Of a DNA stretch of 64,000 bases, positions 1 through 7,866 are shown piece after piece (within the stretch, counting starts at the first letter, position 1; every line of letters starts with the position of its first letter). The position numbers were made by a program, and so were the translations under genes. The notes below the pieces were generated by a model that was not told the DNA's origin, did not search any database, and saw only the letters and a list, made by a program, of their open reading frames with translations. The DNA lies in NCBI GenBank assembly GCA_965230265.1, contig OZ245999.1, forward strand, positions 2,294,001 to 2,358,000. Reading direction: 5' to 3'. Source of the stretch: JAJFKX01 sp965230265 (GTDB lineage: Bacteria; Pseudomonadota; Gammaproteobacteria; Xanthomonadales; Wenzhouxiangellaceae).

Positions 1-55
1 AGCCAGCGACAAATCCGTCTATATCTGACAGTAAAGTTAAGTCCAATTTAGCCAT
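1..55 (-). CDS. Roadblock/LC7-like protein, N-terminus only (partial)
   Basis: Only the first 18 codons are in the window; the gene runs off the left edge. The visible protein begins MAKLDLTLLSDIDGFVAG, which resembles the start of Roadblock/LC7-type regulators of small GTPases. An AAAGGAA ribosome binding site lies just upstream of the ATG at 55. It follows another Roadblock gene by 29 bp on the same strand, so it is probably the distal member of a Roadblock-GTPase operon. The family assignment rests on a short fragment and on context. Confidence 0.5.
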   Translation of the reverse strand, partial: MAKLDLTLLSDIDGFVAG

Positions 56-84
56 ATTTTATTCCTTTGTTAATTAAGTTAAAG

Positions 85-465
85 TTACTTTTTAATACGA
101 TGTTTAAGAATTAAATGCTCACACTCTCGTGAAAAATGTATTACATAGCCCATATTAGTTTGTTGCGATGCAGTTAATACCAATAATAATGTATTAGGCA
201 TTCGCCGGACTGTTGCAAAACCTTCCACACCCTCAATAACAAGGTGTTTACAATGACCCAAGCGCTCTAGCTCAGACACACCTTCTGCAACTGCTATTAA
301 TGAACTACTCATCGCCGCCATTTTTCCACGTACCGAAGAGTCCTGCATAAATGCTTCCAGGCAATGGCCATCCGGTGTAGCGATCAGGAGACTCAAGATA
401 TCAGTGTATTCCTCAAGCTTTTGCCGGAGCGCGTTACGCAAAGATTTAATGTTGGTATCAGCCAA
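85..465 (-). CDS. Roadblock/LC7 domain protein
   Basis: A 126-residue protein with the length and pattern of a single Roadblock/LC7 domain: helical N-terminus, a strand near ILSLLIATPDG, a long helix with AAMSSSLIAVAEGVSE, then a central strand pair (CKHLVIEGVEGFATVRRM, TLLLVLTA). In bacteria such proteins act as dimeric partners or GAPs of MglA/Ras-like GTPases, in polarity, motility or signalling. It overlaps the upstream GTPase gene by 8 bp, so the two are probably translationally coupled and the products may interact. No signal peptide, so cytoplasmic. The target process is not evident. Confidence 0.8.
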   Translation of the reverse strand: MADTNIKSLRNALRQKLEEYTDILSLLIATPDGHCLEAFMQDSSVRGKMAAMSSSLIAVAEGVSELERLGHCKHLVIEGVEGFATVRRMPNTLLLVLTASQQTNMGYVIHFSRECEHLILKHRIKK

Positions 466-1042
466 AAGTCTGGCCTATTTGTGTATTGTCGGCTTGCATT
501 ATTGAGGTTTTTCCATAGCACTGTTCAGTTTCTATTTGTGTGAATAAAAGTTCTAATAAAACCAATACATCAGCGCGTTTTCTAACATCAACAGGCATAA
601 TGGGAATTTGCCGGTGATGCTTTTGCAGGCATTGCTGATAAGCCCTGACACGCGCTGATTCATTTAAGCGTGATAGTCCTATAACAATAGGGATATCAAG
701 AAGCAACTGAGAAAATGCCTCTAAATAATAATTCAGTTCCGGAATACCAGTATGATTATCATTTAATAAGATAACCATACCTAACGCGTTATTACTGAGC
801 GTTTTCCACATAAAATCAAAGCGGCGTTGACCAGGTGCACCATATAACAGCAGGCGTTGACCTGATTCCATCACCACTTCGCCATAGTCCATAGCTACAG
901 TCGTGGTTGCCTTCTTTACAACATCTTGTTGGCTGTTAGGCTGCTCTGTCAGCAATGGTTCGATATCACTGATAGTTCTTATTGCTGTAGTTTTACCTGC
1001 CCCCATTGGACCGGCAAACAACACTTTCAAATCAGGCCGCAT
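458..1042 (-). CDS. Small Ras/MglA-like GTP-binding protein
   Basis: A 194-residue P-loop GTPase. The Walker A motif GPMGAGKTT is at residues 11-19. The switch II/G3 segment reads YGAPGQRRFDFMW, as in bacterial GTPases paired with Roadblock proteins, and a hydrophobic strand MVILLNDN follows. The classical NKxD specificity motif is not obvious; IGLSRLNE sits at about that position, so nucleotide specificity cannot be confirmed. It overlaps the genes on both sides by 8-11 bp, indicating one operon with the Roadblock gene downstream and the 323-residue unknown upstream. Likely a cytoplasmic signalling switch. Confidence 0.8.
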   Translation of the reverse strand: MRPDLKVLFAGPMGAGKTTAIRTISDIEPLLTEQPNSQQDVVKKATTTVAMDYGEVVMESGQRLLLYGAPGQRRFDFMWKTLSNNALGMVILLNDNHTGIPELNYYLEAFSQLLLDIPIVIGLSRLNESARVRAYQQCLQKHHRQIPIMPVDVRKRADVLVLLELLFTQIETEQCYGKTSIMQADNTQIGQTFG

Positions 1043-2003
1043 GTGAACGATCGATCGACATACCTAGCGCATTGCGAATATGGCTCAACCAACCAAGCGA
1101 CCGGTTAGTGGTTGCCACCAGCTTTTCAGGCTTGGTTGATTGTCTTTGCTCCGCAACAAGCAAACCGGAAAATTGACATGCGATTAATAGTTGTTGTATT
1201 GCATCAGCTTGCATGCCAGTAATCTTAATTAACTGTCTCAATGAAAATGCGTTATTGATTAGCAGTGAGAACAATTTAATACTGTATTGATCGTGTGGCG
1301 CGATCGAGAAGTCTGGCCAGCTAGATAAACGCAATAGTCCTGCATTAAAAGCGCCTACAAGATATTGTCTTTGATAAGCTGCGATTCCGATTAGCCATAA
1401 GAAATGCGATAACGGAATACTGTCAAATTCAATATTGTCGGTTTTGCTTAGTGCATCCGTCACAAAGCTATTTTCATCATTATGCAGCGCAGCGATAAGC
1501 TTTGTTTGCTCTTCAATAAACTTAGTCTGCATGTATACCATGCCCCTGGAGGAACAAACATGAATAATGCCAAGGTTTTGGCCGCATAAGGTAAAGTCAT
1601 TTGTGTATTTGTTTTGGTCTAGCCACTGATAAATAGACAGTGGCTTTGGCGACTTAACTAAAATACTGCGGGTGTGATGTTGCCGCTTGGAAAGCAGAGC
1701 TTCTACCTGCTTTATTAAACGTATGACCTCATCAGACTTAAAAGGATACGATAAGCACAAATCATAATTATTTACAGACGCACCATCAGCAACAACAGGA
1801 ACAAATAGCTGCTGACTGTTTGGATGTAAAACACCCGATTTGTTGATGGTTGAGTTGCCACCAATTAAGATAACCGTACTCTGATTATCAGTCCACAACC
1901 ACTTACTTGTATGTTGTTGTAAAACTACAAGAATGTTCTTGAACTGTAATATCTGGCGATCTGTTAACCCAATAGCCCCAATGGTTACATTGTTGTCTTT
2001 CAT
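1032..2003 (-). CDS. Protein of unknown function, first gene of the Roadblock-GTPase module
   Basis: 323 residues, no signal peptide or membrane segment. I do not recognise a family with certainty. The N-terminal ~110 residues alternate hydrophobic strands and helices (TVILIGGNS, YDLCLSYPFKSDEVIRLIKQVEALL), which suggests a degenerate receiver-like fold without a clear phospho-acceptor. The C-terminal part contains short helices (LRQLIKITGMQADAIQQLL) that could form a winged helix-like fold. The stop overlaps the GTPase start by 11 bp, so a role with that GTPase is likely. Could be an effector or scaffold; function unknown. Confidence 0.6.
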   Translation of the reverse strand: MKDNNVTIGAIGLTDRQILQFKNILVVLQQHTSKWLWTDNQSTVILIGGNSTINKSGVLHPNSQQLFVPVVADGASVNNYDLCLSYPFKSDEVIRLIKQVEALLSKRQHHTRSILVKSPKPLSIYQWLDQNKYTNDFTLCGQNLGIIHVCSSRGMVYMQTKFIEEQTKLIAALHNDENSFVTDALSKTDNIEFDSIPLSHFLWLIGIAAYQRQYLVGAFNAGLLRLSSWPDFSIAPHDQYSIKLFSLLINNAFSLRQLIKITGMQADAIQQLLIACQFSGLLVAEQRQSTKPEKLVATTNRSLGWLSHIRNALGMSIDRSHAA

Positions 2004-2549
2004 AGCACTTCCCTGGCCGAAACCGTTTCCCTAACGATAATTTGTCCTTCAAATTGCTCAACTGAAAACAACCCGCCTACCTGCGTAAAGTGCTGTCCTC
2101 CAGAAAATAATGCAACTAAAGTAGTACAACTATATTACTATAATAGCATCACTGCTTTTCTATGCAACCCCCTTTTTATTGGAACCGTAAGTCTATAATC
2201 CACAAAGAGAAAACGACACTCGGCGCCACAATATAATCCTAAGTGTCAGTCAATGCTAAACTGCTCACTTGTCACATAAACTCTGATTTTGAGTAACAGA
2301 TTTTTATGCTAGTAACTTTGCTATGACCGTCAGTTATTGGTTTTACTTACAGAAAATAGGTAAATTTTATTAATCCATTGGCTTTGCCAGACTTCCTTAA
2401 GACACCTAACTAGAGCTCAAATCACTGAAATTTGCCATACTGTACAGTTTTGTATATTTCTATAGATCGCTATTGCAGTAACCCCCAATGCAGCTGAGTA
2501 TGTATTTGATTGGCAAACACACCTCAAGATTGGCTTGGATGAAACGACT
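2004..2549. other. Intergenic region, divergent promoters likely
   Basis: About 550 bp of AT-rich sequence between the minus-strand unknown gene and the plus-strand methyltransferase. No ORF with coding character. There is a TATAAT at 2139-2144 and a 10-bp palindrome ACTGTACAGT at 2439-2448, but no convincingly spaced -35/-10 pair for either gene. It presumably holds promoters for both directions; nothing else is supported. Confidence 0.4.
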
Positions 2550-3221
2550 ATGAGAGCCAGTTATTGGAAGAAAAGATGGAAAAACAATGACATCGACTTC
2601 CATCAAAGCAAAACCAACGTGTTGCTGACCAAATACATTCAGCAGTTAAACTTGAACCATGGTGATCGCATATTTTTACCGCTGTGCGGCAAAACGCTGG
2701 ACATCGGCTGGTTGCTTTCTGAGGGGTATCAGGTTGCTGGTTCTGAACTGAGTGAAAAAGGAGTGCAACAGCTTTTTGAGGAATTGGAAATAAAACCTGA
2801 CGTATCAAAAAGTGGAGAGCTAAAGCTTTACCAGGCAAGCAATATTGCTATTTTGGTGGGTGACTTTTTCAATATTTCCAGCGATCACCTGGGACCAGTT
2901 GATGCAGTTTATGACCGTGCAGCGCTGGTCGCTTTGCCCAAAGCCATGCGCAAGCGATACACCGCGCACCTGACCACCATCACCAACAGCGCCCCACAAT
3001 TACTGTTCTGCTATGAGTACGATCAAAAGCAAATGAAGGGTCCACCATTTTCAGTCAGTGGTGAGGAACTTAAACAACATTACCAATACCACTATGATTT
3101 AAACCTTATCTCAAGCAGAGATGTCCCAGATGGGCTAAAAGGAAAGTGCTCCGCAAAGGAAAATACCTGGCTGTTAAAACCCCACCAAAGATCACTATTA
3201 TCCGACACAAAAAACCGTTAA
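2550..3221 (+). CDS. tpm: Thiopurine S-methyltransferase
   Basis: 223 residues from the ATG at 2550; an in-frame TTG at 2535 would add five residues. The start MRASYWKKRW matches the family N-terminus (xxxFWxxRWxxxxIxFH), and DFHQSKTN follows. The SAM-binding segment is DRIFLPLCGKTLDIGWLLSEG, with SELSEKGVQQLF as the acidic loop and VDAVYDRAALVALP as the later conserved motif. The enzyme transfers a methyl group from SAM to thiol and, in bacteria, selenium or tellurium compounds. It is a lone gene just upstream of the hydrogenase-like gene, with no sign of co-transcription. Confidence 0.9.
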   Translation: MRASYWKKRWKNNDIDFHQSKTNVLLTKYIQQLNLNHGDRIFLPLCGKTLDIGWLLSEGYQVAGSELSEKGVQQLFEELEIKPDVSKSGELKLYQASNIAILVGDFFNISSDHLGPVDAVYDRAALVALPKAMRKRYTAHLTTITNSAPQLLFCYEYDQKQMKGPPFSVSGEELKQHYQYHYDLNLISSRDVPDGLKGKCSAKENTWLLKPHQRSLLSDTKNR

Positions 3222-3294
3222 GGTATTCATACTCAAACAATTTATGACAGTGTGCTGATGAGAAATTAAAACCAGCCAGGAAGCTGCCAATGCC

Positions 3295-3320
3295 ATCGTT
3301 GTTGATAATATTACAACGAT
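3295..3320. promoter_or_regulatory. Inverted repeat upstream of the hydrogenase-like gene
   Basis: A perfect 8-bp inverted repeat, ATCGTTGT and ACAACGAT, separated by 10 bp of AT-rich sequence. It lies 74 bp after the methyltransferase stop and about 130 bp before the hydrogenase-like start. There is no T-run after it, so a simple terminator is not well supported. It may be an operator or a weak terminator. Confidence 0.3.
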
Positions 3321-3446
3321 TAGACATAAATAATGCCTAAAACGATAATGATAAAACAGGCAGTTTCAAAACAGCACGGCGCGACCAATTGGACGTGCGA
3401 TTAGGATAATAACAGGGTGCCCAATGATTGCGGCAAGGAGAGAAAC

Positions 3447-5291
3447 ATGGGAGGGTCGAATATGGAACAGGGAAAGCCTGACAAAGCGGATACAAACCAG
3501 CCGTTAAGCGATACTTTACTGCAACTGATTCGGGATAAAAACACCATGACCGAAGCATCCTCTGCTGGCTCATTGACCAGTATTGGCGGTAGCCTTGCTT
3601 TCCATTGCTCAGTCAACCTGGAAAATCGCACAATCACTGAAACCGCCTCCATGGCAACCCGCTTTCGTGGTTACGAATCGCTGCTGCCTGGGCGCGACCT
3701 CAAGAAAGTCGGCCTGGTCAGTTCGACTGCTTCGGGAATCTGTGGTGGGGTGCACGCAACCGCATCGGCATTGTGCCTGGAAATGGCATTGGGACTTAAC
3801 CCCCCACCGCTGGGCATACTGATTCGCAATCTGCTGTTGAGTTGCCAGTACCTGAATGACAACACCATGCACCTGTTCGTATTGTCTGGTCCGGATTATT
3901 CGCAGCAACGGGTTGAAGCCGGCAATCCGGAAATCTGGCAAAAAGCACTTCAAGCCACATGCCAACATACCGCTGTACATGGTTATCAACACATCGCTGA
4001 TATTATGGTCGATCTGAACAAACCCAGCGGCCGGTTGTATAAAAAAGCACTGTCAATGGTGGGGGTGGCACGTAAGGCCTATACCATACTGGGGGGTAAA
4101 TACCCGCATTCTGAATCCATTATTCCGGGTGGTGTTTCGATTGCTATCGATGCACAAAAGCTCGACCATTTTGCACAGAAGATTAAACCCTTTATCGAAT
4201 TCGCTCGTCAATCGACCGCCATCTGGGACGACGTGTTTGATTTTATGCTGGAGGCTGAGCCGCGTTATATCCACCTGGGCAGAACCCGTGCATCCATGCT
4301 CGATTTTGGTCAATGGGATCACGAGGAATATTATGATGGCACCTATCAAAACTGTGATCGCTGGGGCGCTAAACGCTGGTCAACCCCCGGTGTTCTTATA
4401 AACGGTCAATTACTGGAAACCAATTTAAGCCAATTGAATGCAGGAATGGAAGAATTTGCCGATTATTCCTTCTTTGAAGATTGGGTTGATGCTTCAGCGA
4501 AAAACCATTTGATCCAGCAGGATCCGCTGGGCAATGAAATCAAACCCAACCACCCCTGGAATAAACGCCTGATCCAACCGGGCAGCCATCTGTCGAGCTC
4601 ATCCAAACCGTCATATAGCTGGGGGTCGTGCTTAACCTGGAACCGACACGCCTTTGAAGTCGGTGCTTATGCCCGTTTATATTTGACCGCAAGCGCACAA
4701 AAAATAGCGCCCAGCCAATACATGGCATCTACAGGCGATAGCATGCAGTTTAATCTGCCGGCGGAACATCAAGACCTGGAAATTAGCTGGCATATTCCTG
4801 CCATATGGAATGCCTTCGAGCGCAATCGGGCCAGAGCCTATGTGCTCGCTTTTAACCTGGCGGCCATTCATGAGCATACTGACCGGGCTTTGAATTTACT
4901 CAGACAAGGCCATGTCGAGGTCGCGGCACCCATGACAGCTCTGGATAACAGTGAAAGACTGGGTGTTGGGCTTTGGGGTGCCAGCCGTGGATTTTTGGCG
5001 CACTGGGCACGTATATGTGACGGCAAAATCGATAATTATCAGCTGTCCATTCCGTCAAGGGTCAATGCCAGTACCCGCACACCCTGGGGGGAGTTGGGGG
5101 CCTGCGAGCAAGCCGTGCTAAACACGCCTATTATCGAATCAAATTTTACCGATGAGACGGGCTTTCGTGGCATTGACATCCAACGGGCCATCCAGAGTTT
5201 TGACCCCTGCATGAGTTGTACCACGCATATTCATATGGCAGGTTCAGGTACTGTGCTGGACAGTGTTGTCGACACTGGTTTTCCTATCTGA
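3447..5291 (+). CDS. [NiFe]-hydrogenase large-subunit-like protein with altered metal-site motif
   Basis: 614 residues, the usual length of group 1 large subunits. The ATG at 3447 is preceded by AAGGAG at 7-bp spacing; an upstream GTG at 3417 is less likely. Family features: FRGYESLLPGRD (73-84), the first metal motif region SGICGGVH (96-103), GASRGFLAHW (the APRG segment), SRVNASTRTPWGELGACEQ, and DPCMSCTTH (586-594) followed by a 20-residue tail like the peptide removed from canonical precursors. Odd points: the first Cys of L1 CxxC is Ser96, and the RIEGH Glu aligns with Gly47. No small subunit gene is adjacent. It lies convergent to a long minus-strand gene set that includes hypCDEF. Redox or hydrogenase activity is not established. 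Confidence 0.85.
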   Translation: MGGSNMEQGKPDKADTNQPLSDTLLQLIRDKNTMTEASSAGSLTSIGGSLAFHCSVNLENRTITETASMATRFRGYESLLPGRDLKKVGLVSSTASGICGGVHATASALCLEMALGLNPPPLGILIRNLLLSCQYLNDNTMHLFVLSGPDYSQQRVEAGNPEIWQKALQATCQHTAVHGYQHIADIMVDLNKPSGRLYKKALSMVGVARKAYTILGGKYPHSESIIPGGVSIAIDAQKLDHFAQKIKPFIEFARQSTAIWDDVFDFMLEAEPRYIHLGRTRASMLDFGQWDHEEYYDGTYQNCDRWGAKRWSTPGVLINGQLLETNLSQLNAGMEEFADYSFFEDWVDASAKNHLIQQDPLGNEIKPNHPWNKRLIQPGSHLSSSSKPSYSWGSCLTWNRHAFEVGAYARLYLTASAQKIAPSQYMASTGDSMQFNLPAEHQDLEISWHIPAIWNAFERNRARAYVLAFNLAAIHEHTDRALNLLRQGHVEVAAPMTALDNSERLGVGLWGASRGFLAHWARICDGKIDNYQLSIPSRVNASTRTPWGELGACEQAVLNTPIIESNFTDETGFRGIDIQRAIQSFDPCMSCTTHIHMAGSGTVLDSVVDTGFPI

Positions 5292-5320
5292 TCCATTACT
5301 CATGGGGTTACCAATAAACC

Positions 5321-5339
5321 CATGCTTCTATTAAGCATG
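5321..5339. terminator. Hairpin between convergent genes
   Basis: A CATGCTT/AAGCATG stem with a 5-nt loop lies between the hydrogenase-like stop and the convergent glycosyltransferase, overlapping the latter's stop codon. A CATGGG/CCCATG pair just upstream (5301-5324) can form an alternative stem. It may end transcription from the left; there is no strong T-run. Confidence 0.35.
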
Positions 5340-6158
5340 GTCAGCAAGCAAGACTCGTAATTCGTCACGGCGCTGCAAAAACCGCAGTTGGGTGTCAATA
5401 TCCCAGTCAATGCTGTGTAGGTAGCGTTCCAGAATAGTGACCTGATTGCGCCACATTTGTCGTAGCTCAACAATGGGTCTGGTTTTTCCCCACACACTGT
5501 AGGGCCGGGTACCATCATCAAAAGCACGTGCATGACAAACAATATCCGGATACAGCAACACCTGACAACGGGAGAACAATCGAAACTCCAGATCCCAGTC
5601 TTCATCCAGTCTGAAACAGGTATCGAAAAACGTATTATTCAGCTTTTTAAACGCCGAACGCTTGAACGTCATCGCACTGGTATTACACACCGGGCCCTGC
5701 GTCATGATCGTCATCGACCAATCGAACCAGCGCGGTTGTGATGCGGTGAAACTGATACCGCGTCTCTCAAAAATCGATGCGCTGACCAGTTTGTCTTCCA
5801 AATAGAAGCCCGCGTTGCCCGCCAACATATCTGCCTGTGGATACTGCTTAAACAAGCACAATTCTGTGGCGACTTTGTGCGGCAACCAAATATCGTCCGA
5901 GTCCATTAGCGCAATGATGTCCCCCTTAGCCAGCGCCATACCGGTATTACGCGCTGCTGCAGGCCCCTGATTGACCTGATGCACATATCGGCAGTGATCA
6001 CCAAAACGGCTAACACGCTGACGTGTGTCGTCGGTCGAGCCATCATCAATAACAATAATCTCAATAGCCTCGTGACCTTGCTGCAAGACACTTTCAATGG
6101 CCTGGCTGACCAACCTGGCGCGATTAAAAGTAGGAATGATCACTGATATGTCAGTCAT
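5331..6158 (-). CDS. Family 2 glycosyltransferase
   Basis: 275 residues, GT-A fold. The N-terminus TDISVIIPTFNRARLVSQAI is the nucleotide-sugar binding start, followed by VIDDGSTDDT and ALMDSDDIWLPH, which contains the DxD metal motif. No membrane segment or signal, so a cytoplasmic or membrane-associated transferase. Start at 6158 is preceded by GGGGAG. It overlaps the upstream glycosyltransferase gene by 8 bp, and both end the minus-strand accessory series. The sugar and acceptor cannot be inferred; with the ATP-grasp and SIS-domain genes it hints at a glycosylated product or surface polymer. Confidence 0.9.
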   Translation of the reverse strand: MTDISVIIPTFNRARLVSQAIESVLQQGHEAIEIIVIDDGSTDDTRQRVSRFGDHCRYVHQVNQGPAAARNTGMALAKGDIIALMDSDDIWLPHKVATELCLFKQYPQADMLAGNAGFYLEDKLVSASIFERRGISFTASQPRWFDWSMTIMTQGPVCNTSAMTFKRSAFKKLNNTFFDTCFRLDEDWDLEFRLFSRCQVLLYPDIVCHARAFDDGTRPYSVWGKTRPIVELRQMWRNQVTILERYLHSIDWDIDTQLRFLQRRDELRVLLADHA

Positions 6159-6900
6159 TGATTCTCCCCAGAATAGGTTCCACCTTCAAATTGGCAGTCG
6201 ATCGTTGATATTCGAGGACCAAATTTGCTCGAACCTTTTCCAATCTGGTTCGCAGTTCAGAACTGAAATTGGTTTTAGGGTGTGCGATCAGAGAGTTTGG
6301 ATGCGTGCGGCGATAATACAGAAATTCCTCCACCACACCAACATTGAATCCGGCGTATTTAACCCGTTCCAGAAAATCCGAGTCTGCTGCACAGCGCCAT
6401 GGCCGAAAAGCCCCCAGGCGATCCCAGACTGTGCGACGGATTATAAACTGGCCTTCCGTACCGCGCCGGTTTAAACCCCAGGGTGGATGATAATTGGGGT
6501 GGGCATCGACGTGCGACGTGGGCGTTAACTCAGCATCGGTATAGATGCTCCAGGTCATCGTCATATCTGTCCCCTGCTCCAGTTCGTTGATCTGCCTGGC
6601 CAGGTATTGATCACGCATCACATCATCGGCATCAAAGCGGCAGATCAATTCACCCGTGGCATATTGCATCAAGGTATTGAAGGTGACATAGGTACCAACA
6701 TTCCGGGTCATAGAAAAAAGTTTTACATTGGTCTGATCAAATTGAGCAGCAACTTTCTCAGTGGCTTCGCAACCATCAACCCCAACCAGCAACTCATAAC
6801 ACCAGCCATCCGGCAGGCATTGACTTTGTATAGACTGGATGCACTCAGCCAGCCATTTTTCAGCCCGATAGGCAGCCACCAGAATGGATAACTTGTTCAT
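6151..6900 (-). CDS. Family 2 glycosyltransferase
   Basis: 249 residues from the ATG at 6900, which overlaps the stop of the ATP-grasp gene as ATGA; a longer ORF start at 6927 would lie inside that gene. GT-A features: MNKLSILVAAYRAEKWL at the start, LLVGVDGCEAT, and CRFDADDVMRDQY with the DxD motif. A later segment, RRGTEGQFIIRRTVWDRLG, resembles the acceptor side of family 2 enzymes. Cytoplasmic. It is translationally coupled to the ATP-grasp gene and the second glycosyltransferase, so the three probably act on one product. Confidence 0.88.
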   Translation of the reverse strand: MNKLSILVAAYRAEKWLAECIQSIQSQCLPDGWCYELLVGVDGCEATEKVAAQFDQTNVKLFSMTRNVGTYVTFNTLMQYATGELICRFDADDVMRDQYLARQINELEQGTDMTMTWSIYTDAELTPTSHVDAHPNYHPPWGLNRRGTEGQFIIRRTVWDRLGAFRPWRCAADSDFLERVKYAGFNVGVVEEFLYYRRTHPNSLIAHPKTNFSSELRTRLEKVRANLVLEYQRSTANLKVEPILGRIND

Positions 6901-7805
6901 TGCAGCAATTTCTTGGCACCCTGACAAAGAAAATTGCAGGCTTTGCTGACCTGTTGCCGGGTACCGCTATAAGGTGTGGTGTTCATATCCACGATATAGA
7001 AATTCTCCATATCGTGCACAATATCCAGACAAAAATAATCGATATCGATATTGTCCAGAAATTTCAACAGCAGGCTTTGCAAATTATCAGGAATATCGAC
7101 GTTGATACTCTGGAGGCCGTGTTTATCGATATACAGGTTATAGTCACGCTGATCACCACTGATCTTTTTAATCAGTGAATTGTTATGCGCTTTTACCACC
7201 ACCATCGCCTCACCAAAACCATACACCCGATAAAAAGAATCCTCTGGGTTACTGATGTATTTTTCTATTACCACCGAGTCATCCTCCCAAGTATCAGGGT
7301 CAAGTCTGGCTCTGGTGGTTACGTAGTATTGATCAAATGCGGTAATGCTGCGCTGCTGATCACCAAACAGTTCTTGACGTATCTGTTTTGGCAAACGCTG
7401 CTCAACTTCACCTCCCCAGTTCAAATTCGATTTAACGAATAAAGGCGCCTCAGGGTCAACCGTCATATCGGCTCTGGTGCTATTAATCCCGGCCTCGTCA
7501 AGCAACTGATGTAACCCTGATTTGGTAATGTCGGTTACATGCTCGTTCAGCACTTTTATCTGACGGTCTTTTAAACCATCAATAAGCTGCTGTCGATGCT
7601 GTGGAAAGCCCTCTTGTCTAGAAAGGTTAATTTGCAGCAAAACCGCTTTAATATTGGGGCTCAGGTAACGCTCAACCGTTTGCCAGGTATCATCATAAGA
7701 TGCCGGAATACGGCAATAATCTGCCATCAGATGATTGATTAAAAAACCCTCCCAGGCTTCCCACTCATACACCAGGATATTGGCAAGCTTAATATTGCTC
7801 GACAC
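6897..7805 (-). CDS. ATP-grasp domain protein
   Basis: 302 residues, GTG start at 7805 with AGGA seven bases upstream. ATP-grasp hallmarks include PLFVKSNLNWGG, VVIEKYISN and the metal-binding end DYFCLDIVHDMENFYIVDMNTTP, where the acidic and Asn residues of the family fall. Such enzymes join a carboxylate to an amine, thiol or alcohol through an acyl phosphate. The substrate is unknown. It follows a terminator-like hairpin and is coupled to two glycosyltransferases, so it may start its own small transcript. Confidence 0.75.
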   Translation of the reverse strand: MSSNIKLANILVYEWEAWEGFLINHLMADYCRIPASYDDTWQTVERYLSPNIKAVLLQINLSRQEGFPQHRQQLIDGLKDRQIKVLNEHVTDITKSGLHQLLDEAGINSTRADMTVDPEAPLFVKSNLNWGGEVEQRLPKQIRQELFGDQQRSITAFDQYYVTTRARLDPDTWEDDSVVIEKYISNPEDSFYRVYGFGEAMVVVKAHNNSLIKKISGDQRDYNLYIDKHGLQSINVDIPDNLQSLLLKFLDNIDIDYFCLDIVHDMENFYIVDMNTTPYSGTRQQVSKACNFLCQGAKKLLQ

Positions 7806-7822
7806 GTCTTATTCCTATGATG

Positions 7823-7856
7823 AAAAAGAGCGCTCCACATACCCTGCAGAGCGCTC
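7823..7856 (-). terminator. Terminator-like hairpin between Ycf48-like and ATP-grasp genes
   Basis: On the minus strand two GAGCGCTC copies form an 8-bp stem with a 13-nt loop and are followed by TTTTT. This is a good intrinsic terminator shape. It lies 10 bp after the propeller gene stop and before the ATP-grasp start, so it may separate or attenuate the downstream genes. Confidence 0.65.
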
Positions 7857-7866
7857 CTGCTGGCAC

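Noticed and set aside
2439..2448. LexA-type SOS box at ACTGTACAGT
   Set aside because: The palindrome is only 10 bp and lacks the CTGT-N8-ACAG spacing of a LexA site.
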